A stretch of 64,000 bases of DNA, from positions 37,743 to 101,742 of the forward strand of contig CACHQB010000003.1 of assembly GCA_902581925.1 (NCBI GenBank), read 5' to 3'. The notes beneath the pieces were generated by a model that did not search any database, had not been told where the DNA came from, and saw nothing but the letters and a program-made list of their open reading frames with translations. This document shows, one piece after another, positions 9,186 through 18,487 of the stretch. A program made the translations under genes and the position numbers. Each line of letters starts with the position of its first letter. Position 1 is the first letter of the stretch. Source of the stretch: an uncultured Pelagibacteraceae bacterium. GTDB taxonomy: Bacteria > Pseudomonadota > Alphaproteobacteria > Pelagibacterales > Pelagibacteraceae.

Positions 9186-12015
9186 ACTCATAGTCATAAT
9201 TAGTTTTATATATTTTTTTTTATTTTCTACAAATCTTTTACACTCTGCAGATGAATTAGATTTTAATGTTACTGAAATTGATATTACCAAAAATGGAAAT
9301 CTAATAGTTGGTTCAAAAGGAGGAAAGGCAATTACTAATGATGGTTTAGAAATAGAGGGAGAAAATTTTATATATAATAAAATTACAAAAGTTTTAAATG
9401 TATCAAAAAATGTAAAATTTACAGATACAAAAGATGGAACAATTATTATTTCAGATAAAGCGACTTATTTTATAAATGAAGAAGTAATTTTTACAGAAGG
9501 CAATTCAAAAGCTATAAATAAAAATAATACTATAATTGCATCAAAATTTAAATTTAACAAAATTACAAATGTTTTAAATGCTGAAGATAATGTAAAATTT
9601 ACAGATACAAAAGATGGAACGATTATTATTTCAGATAAAGCGACCTATCTTAAAAATGACGAAATAATTATTACAGAGGGTAATTCAAAAGCTATAAATA
9701 AAAATAATACTATAATTGCATCAAAATTTAAATTTAACAAAATTACAAATGTTTTAAATGCTGAAGATAATGTAAAATTCATAGATATAAAAAAAGAAAC
9801 AATTATTAATACTGATAAAGCGACCTATCTTAAAAATGACGAAATAATTTTTACAGAAGGAGCAACAATTGCGGTGATTGAGAATAAATATAATTTTAAA
9901 TCTGAGGATGTAAAATTTATAAAAAATAATAAAGAATTACTTTCAGATAAAAAAGCAATTATAGAGGATGGAAATGGAAATACCTATGAATTAAAAAGTT
10001 TTTTATACAAAATTGATAAAAAAATTCTTAAAGGTAAAGAAGTTAATGTATATGCTAAAGCAGATAACGATGGTATTGATAATTATTATTTTTCTGAAGG
10101 TATCTTTGATTTTAAAAAGAAATCTTTTGTTGCAAAAAATACTAAAGTAAAAATTCACAAAGAAATTTTTGAAAATAGTGAACAAGATCCAAGAGTATAT
10201 GGGGTTTCATCTTTTGGTAACGAAAAACAAACTGTAATTAAAAAAGGGATATTTACAAGTTGTAGAATTACTGACAAATGCCCTCCTTGGAGCATCCAAT
10301 CAGAAAAAATTATACATGATAAAGTAAAAAAAGATTTAATATATGAAAATGCAGTTTTAAGAATGTATGATATTCCAATAATATATTTTCCAAAATTTTT
10401 TCACCCAGACCCAACAGTAAAAAGAAGAACTGGTTTCTTAAAACCTCAATTTAATAACTCTAAAACTTTAGGTTCATCAATTTTTATTCCATATTTTTTA
10501 ACAATGGGAGATGACAAAGATAGTACATTCAAACCAACTATTTTTGATGATAATAAAATAATTTTACAAAATGAATTCAGAAAAATTACTAAAGACTGGT
10601 CTTTAATATCAGATGTTGGTTTTACAAGAGGTTATAAATCCTCCCCTACTGAAGAAAAAAAAAATATAAATCATATTTTTTTAAATTTTGTGAAGGATTT
10701 AAATCTATCAAATTATGAAAGTTCAAATTTAGAGGCAAATTTACAACGTGTAAATAATGATACTTATTTAAAAGTCTTTCAAAATAATCTTTACTCATTT
10801 GAAAGCGATGTTATACCAACCAACAAAGATTCTATGGTTTCAAATATTAATTTGAATTTAGAACATCAAGATTATGACTTTTCAGGCAGCTTTCAGGCAT
10901 TTGAAGAGCTAGGAAAAAAACACAGTGATAGATATCAATATGTTTTGCCTTCATATAACTTTTCAAAGAATATAAATATTTCTGATTTTGATGGATCAGT
11001 TAGACTTAATTCTAGTGGAAGCAATAATTTAAAAGATACAAATAATCTCAGAACATCAATAACTAATGATTTAAATTTACAATCTAGAGATTATTTTTCT
11101 AATTTAGGTTTTAAAAATAATTTTAACATATATCTAAAGAACCTAAATTCTATGGGAAAAAATGATCCTACATATAAGTCATCACCTAGAGTAGAAGGTA
11201 TGGGTATCGCTGAGATTGAAACTAGTTTGCCACTAGTTAGAAGAGATATAAATAAAAATGAAATTTTAACTCCAAAAATTTCTTTTAGAGCAAACCCAGG
11301 TAATAACATGAAGGATTATAGCTCTTCAAATAGATTGTTAAATGCAGATAATATCTTTGGAATTAACAGACTTGGACTTAGTGATTCTTTTGAAGCAGGC
11401 AAGTCACTAACTATAGGTTTAAATTATAAATTAGATAAAATTGAAAATACTTCAAAAATCAAAGAAGATGATTTAGAAAAGGATAAATTTTTTGAATTAA
11501 GGTTAGCAACAGTTTTAAGAGATAAATTTGAAACAAAAATTCCAAAAACTTCAACTTTAGATAAAAAAAATTCAAACTTATATGGTTCAATTAACAACGA
11601 ACTTTTTGAGAGTACGAGTTTAAATTATAATTTCTCTATTGATAATAACTTTGACACTATTGACTCTCATTCTTTAGGTTTTAAGTTTGAAGTCAATAAC
11701 TTTTTAACAGAATTTAATTATGAAGAACAAAGAGGTGAGATTGGCTCTAATCACTCTATTTCAAATACAATTTCATATAATTTTGATGAAAATAATATTT
11801 TTTCATTTTCAACAAGAAGAAATAAAAAAATTGATTTAACTGAGTATTATAATTTAATCTATGAATATAAAAATGATTGTTTGACAGCAGGTATCAAATT
11901 CAATAAAACTTTTTATAAAGATAATGATCTTGTTCCAGAAGAAAATTTATTTTTTACTATTTCACTAATTCCTTTAACTACATATGAAAGATCAATTTAT
12001 CAAAGAACAAATTAA
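9175..12015 (+). CDS. lptD: LPS-assembly protein LptD with extended OstA region
   Basis: Outer-membrane beta-barrel that inserts LPS into the outer leaflet. At 946 residues it is long for the family. It has a signal peptide (first ~23 residues, ending LLHSA), an N-terminal OstA/LptA-like beta-jellyroll (about 25-300) that contains three near-identical 60-residue repeats, then the LptD barrel. The conserved barrel entry is visible in KGIFTSCRITDKCPPWSIQS and YDIPIIYFPKFFHPDPTVKR, followed by RRTGFLKPQF. The two cysteines in TSCRITDKC are the only obvious pair for disulphide formation. It is followed by a SurA-type chaperone gene overlapping by 32 bases. Confidence 0.93.
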   Translation: MKNKLIVIISFIYFFLFSTNLLHSADELDFNVTEIDITKNGNLIVGSKGGKAITNDGLEIEGENFIYNKITKVLNVSKNVKFTDTKDGTIIISDKATYFINEEVIFTEGNSKAINKNNTIIASKFKFNKITNVLNAEDNVKFTDTKDGTIIISDKATYLKNDEIIITEGNSKAINKNNTIIASKFKFNKITNVLNAEDNVKFIDIKKETIINTDKATYLKNDEIIFTEGATIAVIENKYNFKSEDVKFIKNNKELLSDKKAIIEDGNGNTYELKSFLYKIDKKILKGKEVNVYAKADNDGIDNYYFSEGIFDFKKKSFVAKNTKVKIHKEIFENSEQDPRVYGVSSFGNEKQTVIKKGIFTSCRITDKCPPWSIQSEKIIHDKVKKDLIYENAVLRMYDIPIIYFPKFFHPDPTVKRRTGFLKPQFNNSKTLGSSIFIPYFLTMGDDKDSTFKPTIFDDNKIILQNEFRKITKDWSLISDVGFTRGYKSSPTEEKKNINHIFLNFVKDLNLSNYESSNLEANLQRVNNDTYLKVFQNNLYSFESDVIPTNKDSMVSNINLNLEHQDYDFSGSFQAFEELGKKHSDRYQYVLPSYNFSKNINISDFDGSVRLNSSGSNNLKDTNNLRTSITNDLNLQSRDYFSNLGFKNNFNIYLKNLNSMGKNDPTYKSSPRVEGMGIAEIETSLPLVRRDINKNEILTPKISFRANPGNNMKDYSSSNRLLNADNIFGINRLGLSDSFEAGKSLTIGLNYKLDKIENTSKIKEDDLEKDKFFELRLATVLRDKFETKIPKTSTLDKKNSNLYGSINNELFESTSLNYNFSIDNNFDTIDSHSLGFKFEVNNFLTEFNYEEQRGEIGSNHSISNTISYNFDENNIFSFSTRRNKKIDLTEYYNLIYEYKNDCLTAGIKFNKTFYKDNDLVPEENLFFTISLIPLTTYERSIYQRTN
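9361..9900 (+). repeat. Three tandem 180-bp repeats inside lptD
   Basis: Three in-frame copies (about 9361-9540, 9541-9720, 9721-9900), each coding 60 residues. Copies share stretches such as NKITNVLNAEDNVKF, DGTIIISDKATY and EGNSKAINKNNTIIAS. Copies 1 and 2 differ at few bases in their second halves, and copies 2 and 3 are nearly identical in their first halves. The copies add strands to the periplasmic OstA-like jellyroll without breaking the frame. Confidence 0.93.
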
Positions 12016-12934
12016 ATTAATTATATCAACACTTATAATCGTCATATTTACTAATGGTGAAATTAAAAGTTTTGAAAATGAAATTGTATTAAGAGTAAAT
12101 GATGAAATTATAACAACTATAGATGTGGAAGACGAAATTAGATATTTGCTTGCTCTTAATCCCAATTTAAATAATTTAAGCAAAAATGAGATAATACAAA
12201 TCTCAAAAAAATCTATTTTGAAAGAAAAAATTAAACAAATTGAAATAGATAGACTAATTCAAAAAAAAAATATTCCTAATAAATATTTAGAACAATTACT
12301 CAAACAAATCTATTTCAAGATAGGCATGTCTAACATTGAAGAGTTTAAAGAATATTTAAATGCTAAAAAAATATCTTATGAGAACGTATTAGAAAAAATA
12401 ACTATTGAAGCTTTATGGAATGAAATAATTTTTTCAAAATATTCTTCAAAAATAAAAATTGATGAAAATGAACTTAAAAATGAAATTGATAAATATAAAA
12501 ATAAATTATCAAAATCATTTTTATTATCAGAAATATTTTTTGAAATAAACAAAGAAGAAAACCTTGATAAAAAATTTAATGAAATCAAAAAAATGATTAA
12601 AGAAAATGGATTTAATAACGCTGCACTTAAATATAGCATTTCCCAAACTTCAAACTTGGGTGGTAAGCTAGATTGGATAGATGAAAGTTCAATAACTAAT
12701 AAAATTAAAAAAGAATTATTTTCTTTAAAGATCAACGAATATACAGATCCAATAAGAGTTGCGGGGGGATTTTTAATATTACAAATAAATGATATAAAAA
12801 ATATTAAATCAAAAATTGATACTGATAAAGAATTAAAAAAAATGATCAGGTCTCGAACAAATGATCAGTTAAATCAGTTTTCTAAAATGTATTTTAATAA
12901 AGTTAAAAAAGATATGAGCATAAATGAAACATAA
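11984..12934 (+). CDS. surA: SurA-type periplasmic peptidyl-prolyl isomerase
   Basis: Periplasmic chaperone for outer-membrane proteins. The 316-residue product has a hydrophobic N-terminus (about residues 8-24), a SurA N-terminal chaperone region beginning at NEIVLRVNDEIITTIDVEDEI, and one PpiC/parvulin domain (about 170-275: SFLLSEIFFEI, KYSISQTSNLGGKLDWID, EYTDPIRVAGGFLILQI). Many SurA proteins have two parvulin domains; here I see one. It lies between lptD and pdxA, the usual surA position. The ATG lies 32 bases inside lptD; no later ATG would keep the signal segment. Confidence 0.85.
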   Translation: MKDQFIKEQIKLIISTLIIVIFTNGEIKSFENEIVLRVNDEIITTIDVEDEIRYLLALNPNLNNLSKNEIIQISKKSILKEKIKQIEIDRLIQKKNIPNKYLEQLLKQIYFKIGMSNIEEFKEYLNAKKISYENVLEKITIEALWNEIIFSKYSSKIKIDENELKNEIDKYKNKLSKSFLLSEIFFEINKEENLDKKFNEIKKMIKENGFNNAALKYSISQTSNLGGKLDWIDESSITNKIKKELFSLKINEYTDPIRVAGGFLILQINDIKNIKSKIDTDKELKKMIRSRTNDQLNQFSKMYFNKVKKDMSINET

Positions 12935-13886
12935 ACCTATTGTAGTTGTAGCAGGTGAACCAAATAGTATTTTTTTAGAAATTTTTTTTAAGTCATTAGA
13001 AAAAAAAATCAAAAGTCCTATAATATTAATAGCATCTTTAAATTTACTCAAATTGCAAATGGATAAATTAAAATACAAAAAAAAAATTATAGAATTGAAT
13101 TATAATAATATATTAAAAAAAAAATTAAGTAATAATAATATTAATATAATTGATGTTGATTATAATCCAAAATATGCTTTTGAAAAAATAACTAATAAAT
13201 CGAACAAATATATAAATAATTCATTTAAAATTGCTTTTAAGATTATAAAAAAATATAATTTAAATAAATTTATAAATGGTCCAATAAATAAAAAAACTTT
13301 ACTAAAAAAAAATTATTTAGGCATTACAGAATTTATTTCTAAAAACTTTAAAATTAAAAAAAATGCTATGCTAATATATAATAAAAAATTATCTGTATGC
13401 CCTGTAACAACTCATCTCCCAATCAAAAATGTAACGAAACAAATAAATAGAAAAGCTATCATCGAAAAAGTAAAATTGATTGATAAATTTTATAGAAAAA
13501 AATTAAATAAAAAACCCACAATTGCAGTGCTCGGTCTTAATCCACATTGTGAAAGTGTAGATAAATACAACGAAGATGAAAAAATCATTAAACCAACTAT
13601 TAGTTATTTGAAAAAAAATAATTTTAAAGTTACTGGTCCACACTCAGCAGATACAATTTTTTTAAAAAATAACAGAAAAAATTATGATGTTATACTTGGC
13701 ATGTACCATGACCAAGTATTATCACCTATAAAGACATTGTATGAATATGACGCTATCAACATAACTTTAGGATTACCTTTCTTAAGGATTTCTCCTGACC
13801 ATGGTCCAAATGAAAAAATGTTAGGAAAAAATCAATCAAACCCTCTAAGCTTGATTAAAGCTATTTCTTTTTTGGACAAAAATTGA
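12924..13886 (+). CDS. pdxA: 4-hydroxythreonine-4-phosphate dehydrogenase
   Basis: Oxidises 4-phosphohydroxy-L-threonine in vitamin B6 synthesis. The 320-residue sequence is diverged and Lys-rich in the N-terminal half, but the three metal-binding histidine segments are intact: VTTHLPIKNV, GMYHDQVLSPIKTL and ISPDHGPNEKMLG. AVLGLNPHCES and GPHSADTIF are also typical. It overlaps surA by 11 bases and rsmA by four (TTGA), the common surA-pdxA-rsmA order. Two ten-A tracts lie in its 5' half (13077-13086 and 13115-13124). Confidence 0.93.
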   Translation: MKHKPIVVVAGEPNSIFLEIFFKSLEKKIKSPIILIASLNLLKLQMDKLKYKKKIIELNYNNILKKKLSNNNINIIDVDYNPKYAFEKITNKSNKYINNSFKIAFKIIKKYNLNKFINGPINKKTLLKKNYLGITEFISKNFKIKKNAMLIYNKKLSVCPVTTHLPIKNVTKQINRKAIIEKVKLIDKFYRKKLNKKPTIAVLGLNPHCESVDKYNEDEKIIKPTISYLKKNNFKVTGPHSADTIFLKNNRKNYDVILGMYHDQVLSPIKTLYEYDAINITLGLPFLRISPDHGPNEKMLGKNQSNPLSLIKAISFLDKN

Positions 13887-14668
13887 TTAAAGCAAAAAAA
13901 AGCTTAGGCCAAAATTTCTTAATAGATAAAAAAATCTTGGAAAAAATTGTAGACTCTGCTGATATTTTAAATAAAACTATTTTAGAGATAGGTCCTGGTA
14001 CCGGAAATCTTACATCATATATTTTAAAAAAAAATCCAAAAAAAATATTCGTGATAGAAAAAGATAATGAACTTTCGAGTGATCTTAAACATAAATTTAA
14101 TGATCAAATAACAATTATTAATGAGGATATTTTAAAAGTAGATGAAACTAAACTTTTTAAAGAAGAAGTAACTGTTTTTGGTAACTTGCCATATAATATT
14201 TCAACTGAAATTCTGAGCAAGTGGATAATTAATCTAAAAGACAATTTTTGGTTTGAGTGTTTGGTTTTAATGTTTCAAAAAGAAGTTGCTGATAGGATAA
14301 TTGCAGAATTTAACACCTCAAATTATGGAAGGTTATCTATAATTTGTAATTGGAAGCTTAATATTAAAAAGATATGTGACATTGAACCAGAAGCATTTTC
14401 TCCGAAACCAAAGATTGATAGCTCATTGTTATTATTTCACCCAAAGAAAAATTTTATTAAAATTAATGATGCTAATAATTTGGAAAAAGTTACGAGAGTT
14501 TTTTTTAATCAAAGAAGAAAGATGTTAAAAAAACCATTTAATCAACTTTTTAATGGAGATAAAAAAATTCTAGATAAGCTAAAAATCAATTTAAATTTAA
14601 GACCTCAAAACCTGAGATTAGAGACCTATTATAAATTAACAAATGAATACGAAAAATTAAGAAGTTAA
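13883..14668 (+). CDS. rsmA: 16S rRNA dimethyladenosine transferase
   Basis: KsgA family: dimethylates two adjacent adenines in the 3' terminal helix of 16S rRNA during small-subunit maturation. It starts at a TTG overlapping the pdxA stop; the first residues [17 protein letters not shown] are the conserved family start. SAM-binding motif I is [16 protein letters not shown] (about 32-47), and the catalytic NLPY motif is in [14 protein letters not shown]. At 261 residues the length is normal. The 3' end overlaps convergent gmk by 12 bases. Confidence 0.96.
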   Translation: MIKAKKSLGQNFLIDKKILEKIVDSADILNKTILEIGPGTGNLTSYILKKNPKKIFVIEKDNELSSDLKHKFNDQITIINEDILKVDETKLFKEEVTVFGNLPYNISTEILSKWIINLKDNFWFECLVLMFQKEVADRIIAEFNTSNYGRLSIICNWKLNIKKICDIEPEAFSPKPKIDSSLLLFHPKKNFIKINDANNLEKVTRVFFNQRRKMLKKPFNQLFNGDKKILDKLKINLNLRPQNLRLETYYKLTNEYEKLRS

Positions 14669-15289
14669 TTTTTCAACATGACTTCTTATATAGTCAGGAT
14701 CATAATCTTTAGATCCATTAGTAATTACTGCATCTATCAAATTTGAAATTTTTAAATAACATTCATTTAAATCATTATTTACAACAACATAATCATAGTT
14801 AATCCAATGCAAGACATCTCTTTCGAACTGTTTCATTCTTTCCTCAGCTATTAATTTGTCATTTACATGTCTTTTTGACAACCTTTTAAATAAAACTTCT
14901 TTACTTGGTGGAAGTATAAAAAAAGTAATTAGTTTATAATCTAATTTTTTATTTTTTATTTGATCAGCTCCCTGCCAATCAATGTCGAAAAGAACATTTT
15001 TTTGTTTATTTAATTTGTCTATAACTGGTGTTCTTGTTGTGCCGTAAAAATTATTGAAAACTTTTGCATACTCAAGAAACTCTTGATTTTTAATTAACCT
15101 TTTGAATTCTAATTCGTCAACGAAAAAATAATCTTCATCTTGATTTTCATCAGGTCTAGGTTGTCTGGTAGTATGTGATATTGAAATTTCAAAATTATCT
15201 TTTTTAGATAATTTTTTAACCAATGTTGTTTTACCTGCTCCGGAAGGAGAAGATAAGATTATCATTACTCCATCTTTTTCTGATGGCAT
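14657..15289 (-). CDS. gmk: Guanylate kinase
   Basis: Phosphorylates GMP to GDP. The 210-residue protein has a P-loop ([16 protein letters not shown], about 12-27), the GMP-binding block [19 protein letters not shown], and [11 protein letters not shown]. It is encoded just downstream of acpP with an eight-base gap, so probably in the fabD-fabG-acpP operon. The 3' end overlaps rsmA on the other strand by 12 bases. Confidence 0.97.
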   Translation of the reverse strand: MPSEKDGVMIILSSPSGAGKTTLVKKLSKKDNFEISISHTTRQPRPDENQDEDYFFVDELEFKRLIKNQEFLEYAKVFNNFYGTTRTPVIDKLNKQKNVLFDIDWQGADQIKNKKLDYKLITFFILPPSKEVLFKRLSKRHVNDKLIAEERMKQFERDVLHWINYDYVVVNNDLNECYLKISNLIDAVITNGSKDYDPDYIRSHVEKLTS

Positions 15290-15297
15290 TAAAATTT

Positions 15298-15537
15298 CTA
15301 GTTAGCTTTTCCTTCGATAAACTTAACTGCATCCCCTACAGTTAAAATTTTCTCAGCTTCACTGTCTGAAATTTCAGATCCAAATTCTTCTTCAAAAGCC
15401 ATCACTAGTTCTACTGTATCTAAACTATCAGCACCTAAATCATCTATAAAACTAGACTCTTCAGTTACTTTTGCTTCATCTATACCTAAGTGATCAGCTA
15501 CAATTTTTTTTACTTTGCTTGAAACGTCTTCTGACAT
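15298..15537 (-). CDS. acpP: Acyl carrier protein
   Basis: Carries growing acyl chains on a 4'-phosphopantetheine arm during fatty-acid synthesis. It is 79 residues, acidic, with the attachment serine in [20 protein letters not shown]. Its genomic place after fabD and fabG is standard. An apparent promoter-less 48-base gap separates it from fabG. The usual neighbour fabF does not follow. Confidence 0.98.
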   Translation of the reverse strand: MSEDVSSKVKKIVADHLGIDEAKVTEESSFIDDLGADSLDTVELVMAFEEEFGSEISDSEAEKILTVGDAVKFIEGKAN

Positions 15538-15585
15538 ATTGATCCTTTTTGTTATAAATTCTTAATAGTTTAAAAACCTATTTTG

Positions 15586-16323
15586 TCAAGCCATATACAT
15601 GCCTCCATTAACATGCAAGGTTTCTCCATTAATATAACTTGAGTGATTAGAGCATAAAAAAAGTACAGCATTTGCAATATCATCTGGTTCTCCAAGTCGG
15701 GCAGAAGGAATTTTTGATATTATAGCCTCTTTAAATTTATCATCTAATTTTTCTGTCATTGCAGTTTTGATAAATCCAGGTGAAATACAATTTATATTTA
15801 TATTTTTCTTAGCATATTCTATTGCCAAACTCTTTGACATTGCAATTATACCTGCCTTAGATGCAGTATAATTAGCTTGTCCTAAATTTCCTGTATGTCC
15901 AACAACGGAAGTAATATTAACAATCTTACCAGATTTATTTTTAAGCATTTTTTTAATTGCTGATTTGCTCATTAAAAAAGTTGATGTTAAATTAACATCA
16001 ATTACTTTTTTCCATTCATCTATACTCATCCTTATTGCTAAATTATCTTGGGTGATGCCTGCATTATTAACTATACAATCTAAACTACCACCAAGTTCTT
16101 TGGTAGCGTTTTCAACAAATTCCTCAATTTTATCGCTTTGAGAAATATCAAACTTTAATGTTTTAATATTTCCATATTTGTTTTTTAGTTCCTCAAGTTT
16201 TTCTATTCTTGTACCTGACGCTAAAATATTTGCCCCTTCTTGATTTAATTTTTCAATTATTGAATTTCCAATTCCACCAGAAGCACCTGTAACGATAATA
16301 TTTTTACCTTTTAAATCAGTCAT
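15586..16323 (-). CDS. fabG: 3-oxoacyl-[ACP] reductase
   Basis: NADPH-dependent SDR enzyme reducing 3-oxoacyl-ACP to 3-hydroxyacyl-ACP. It has the glycine-rich motif TGASGGIGNS (about 12-21), NNAG in VNNAGITQDNL, the catalytic Ser in ITSVVGHTGN, and the Tyr-Lys pair in YTASKAGI. It ends INGETLHVNGGMYMA, typical of FabG. It overlaps fabD by four bases and is part of the fabD-fabG-acpP unit. Confidence 0.97.
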   Translation of the reverse strand: MTDLKGKNIIVTGASGGIGNSIIEKLNQEGANILASGTRIEKLEELKNKYGNIKTLKFDISQSDKIEEFVENATKELGGSLDCIVNNAGITQDNLAIRMSIDEWKKVIDVNLTSTFLMSKSAIKKMLKNKSGKIVNITSVVGHTGNLGQANYTASKAGIIAMSKSLAIEYAKKNININCISPGFIKTAMTEKLDDKFKEAIISKIPSARLGEPDDIANAVLFLCSNHSSYINGETLHVNGGMYMA

Positions 16324-17246
16324 ATTTTTAGACCTTCAATATCACTTTGAACATTAATTGTGTCAATTATTACATTTCTATTAATTCTTTTTACCAAACC
16401 TGATAAAACTTTCCCAGGTCCAATTTCTATAAAATGGTTTACATCATTTTCTATCATATTAATTACACTTTCTCTCCATCTAACTCTATTCTCTATTTGC
16501 TTAATCAATAGATTTTTAAGCTCCTCAGCATCTTCAATTTCATTTGCAGTTACGTTAGAAATTAATTTATTTTGTCCATTTTTAAAATTTAGTTTATTTA
16601 ACTCTTCTTTCATAATTTTCGTAGCATTATTCATTAAATCGCAGTGAAAAGGTGCGCTTACTGGTAATTTGATATTTTTTATTGAATTATTCTTTAAAAT
16701 TTGAATTAACTTATCTAAATCCTCAGTTTTTCCACTCAAAACAATTTGGCCCTCAGAATTGTCATTTGCAATTTGTGCTTTAAAGTTTTCTTTATTTTCT
16801 GTCAAAATTTTTTCAATCAAATCAACTGTTGATCCTAAAATTGCAACCATTCCTCCCTGCCCTTTAGGCACAGAGTTTTGCATAGCGTCTCCTCTGATTC
16901 TTAATATTTTTAATGTATCTGAAAAATCTAGATATCCTGCGCATGACAAAGCTGAATATTCGCCTAGGGAGTGTCCAGCAAAATATTTTGCTTTATTCAA
17001 ATCTACATTAAATTCATTTTTCACAACATTAAATATTGAATAACTAATTAAAAATATTGCTGGTTGTGTATTTTGTGTTAAATCTAATTCTTCTTTTGGA
17101 CCTTCTAAAACAAGCTTAGAAATAGAAAAATTTAATGTGTCATCTGCCTGCTTAAACAAATTTTTAACTATACCAAATTTATCATATAACTCTTTTCCCA
17201 TGCCCACTATTTGAGATCCCTGACCTGGAAAAATTACCGAAAACAT
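16320..17246 (-). CDS. fabD: Malonyl-CoA:ACP transacylase
   Basis: Loads malonyl groups from CoA onto ACP. The 308-residue sequence opens FSVIFPGQGSQIVGMGKEL and has the catalytic serine in GHSLGEYSAL, an active-site His in SAPFHCDLM, and the C-terminal block FIEIGPGKVLSGLVKRI. It is the first gene of the minus-strand unit, divergent from rpsF with 87 bases between them, which must hold the promoters for both directions. Confidence 0.97.
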   Translation of the reverse strand: MFSVIFPGQGSQIVGMGKELYDKFGIVKNLFKQADDTLNFSISKLVLEGPKEELDLTQNTQPAIFLISYSIFNVVKNEFNVDLNKAKYFAGHSLGEYSALSCAGYLDFSDTLKILRIRGDAMQNSVPKGQGGMVAILGSTVDLIEKILTENKENFKAQIANDNSEGQIVLSGKTEDLDKLIQILKNNSIKNIKLPVSAPFHCDLMNNATKIMKEELNKLNFKNGQNKLISNVTANEIEDAEELKNLLIKQIENRVRWRESVINMIENDVNHFIEIGPGKVLSGLVKRINRNVIIDTINVQSDIEGLKI

Positions 17247-17272
17247 ATAAAAAAAACTAATATTTTTGCCTT

Positions 17273-17301
17273 TTTAACTATTGTAATTGAACTTTTATAA
17301 T
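17273..17301 (+). promoter_or_regulatory. Candidate promoter of the ribosomal protein operon
   Basis: TATAAT at 17296-17301 with a weak -35 (TTTAAC, 17273-17278) 17 bases upstream, about 30 bases before the rpsF ATG. The -10 matches the sigma-70 consensus exactly, but TATAAT arises easily in such AT-rich DNA. The location in the only sizeable divergent gap nearby is the main support. Confidence 0.4.
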
Positions 17302-17333
17302 AGTATATCCTCACTTTTTATTAAAGAACTTAA

Positions 17334-17687
17334 ATGAATTTATACGAACATACTATTATAGCTAGACAAGATACTTCACCCAGTGAATTAAAGCAATTAA
17401 CAGAAAAATATTCTAAAATTGTTGAAAAAAATGATGGAGAAGTTGTTAAAACTGAAAACTGGGGACTACTTAACTTATCTTATTTAATAAAAAAAAATAA
17501 AAAAGGTAGCTACATTCATTTTAAAATCAAAGGCAAAGGTGTTGTAATTGATGAATTAGAAAAAAACGAAGCTATAGATAAAAAATTACTAAGATATCTA
17601 ACAGTTAGAGTAAAAAAGTTTGATTTAGAAACAAATTATTTTGGAAGAAAAGAAGATAGTGAAAAAAAAGAAAGTGTTAAAAACTAA
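17334..17687 (+). CDS. rpsF: 30S ribosomal protein S6
   Basis: Small-subunit protein that binds 16S rRNA together with S18. The 117-residue product opens [13 protein letters not shown] and contains [20 protein letters not shown], the conserved central segment, with a charged C-terminal tail ([13 protein letters not shown]). The stop shares one base with the rpsR start. The order rpsF-rpsR-rplI is conserved in bacteria. Confidence 0.98.
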   Translation: MNLYEHTIIARQDTSPSELKQLTEKYSKIVEKNDGEVVKTENWGLLNLSYLIKKNKKGSYIHFKIKGKGVVIDELEKNEAIDKKLLRYLTVRVKKFDLETNYFGRKEDSEKKESVKN

Positions 17688-17959
17688 TGCCTAAAAGACA
17701 AAGTACAAACAAAAAAGGTAAACAAAGTAACTTTGCAAAACTAAGTATTTTTCAACCAAATAAATACAAATTTAAAAAAACTTGTCCATTATCCGTGAAA
17801 GGTGCCCCAGAAGTGGACTATAAAAATATAAAACTTCTTAAAAAATATGTTTCTGAAAATGGTAAAATTTTGCCTTCAAGAATTACAAATGTATCTCAAA
17901 AAAAACAAAGGGAGCTATCTCTTTCAATTAAAAGAGCTAGAAATTTGGCACTTATATAA
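17687..17959 (+). CDS. rpsR: 30S ribosomal protein S18
   Basis: Small-subunit protein partnering S6. It is 90 residues, with the conserved core [20 protein letters not shown] (about 44-63) and a basic tail ending [13 protein letters not shown]. The N-terminal extension ([16 protein letters not shown]) is low-complexity and variable, as usual. It lies between rpsF and rplI, with rplI beginning two bases after its stop. Confidence 0.97.
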   Translation: MPKRQSTNKKGKQSNFAKLSIFQPNKYKFKKTCPLSVKGAPEVDYKNIKLLKKYVSENGKILPSRITNVSQKKQRELSLSIKRARNLALI

Positions 17960-17960
17960 T

Positions 17961-18419
17961 ATGAAAGTAATTTTATTAGAAAACGTGAAAAGAATTGGGT
18001 CTATAGGTGAAATAATAGACGTGAAAAGAGGTTTTGCCAGAAACTTTTTAATTGCTAATAAAAAAGCTCTTTATGCTTCAAAAGAAAATATAAAAGAAGT
18101 TGAAAAAATGAAAGCAGAGTTATCAAAAAAAGATAATGAAAAGAAAAAAGAAGCTTCTCAAATTGCTGAGCAAATTAATGGTAAAGAATATTCTGTAAAG
18201 AAACTTAGCACAGAAAATAATGAATTATATGGCTCAGTCAAACCAACTGAAATTTCAAAACTTATTCAAGAAGGAAACAAAATTGAAGTTAAACCTTCAA
18301 TGATACAACCAGTTGAAGAAATAAAAGCTTTAGGAAAATTTAAAGTTAAAATTTCTTTACACTCAGAAGTTGATGCTGAAATTACAGTCAATGTTTCTTC
18401 GGCTGATACGATTCAATAA
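17961..18419 (+). CDS. rplI: 50S ribosomal protein L9
   Basis: Large-subunit protein with two globular domains joined by a long helix. The correct start is the ATG at 17961, giving 152 residues that open MKVILLENVKRIGSIGE and include the family signature GFARNFLIANKKAL. A longer reading frame begins at 17847 inside rpsR, but its extra residues are rpsR in another frame and match nothing in L9. The helix (about 45-75) and the C-terminal domain with ELYGSVKPTEISKLI are complete. Confidence 0.97.
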   Translation: MKVILLENVKRIGSIGEIIDVKRGFARNFLIANKKALYASKENIKEVEKMKAELSKKDNEKKKEASQIAEQINGKEYSVKKLSTENNELYGSVKPTEISKLIQEGNKIEVKPSMIQPVEEIKALGKFKVKISLHSEVDAEITVNVSSADTIQ

Positions 18420-18487
18420 TTATACACTCTTTTCCCCAGCAATAATTTGAAATTTTATTTAATCAATTTTCATGTAAATTTGTTTTC

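Noticed and set aside
9361..9900. Tandem repeats considered as a CRISPR array or mobile element
   Set aside because: They are 180-base contiguous in-frame copies without spacers, within lptD. They have no terminal inverted repeats or transposase.
17847..17960. Extended start for ribosomal protein L9 inside rpsR
   Set aside because: The extra residues are rpsR read in another frame. The L9 family start (MKVILLENV) is at 17961, two bases after the rpsR stop.
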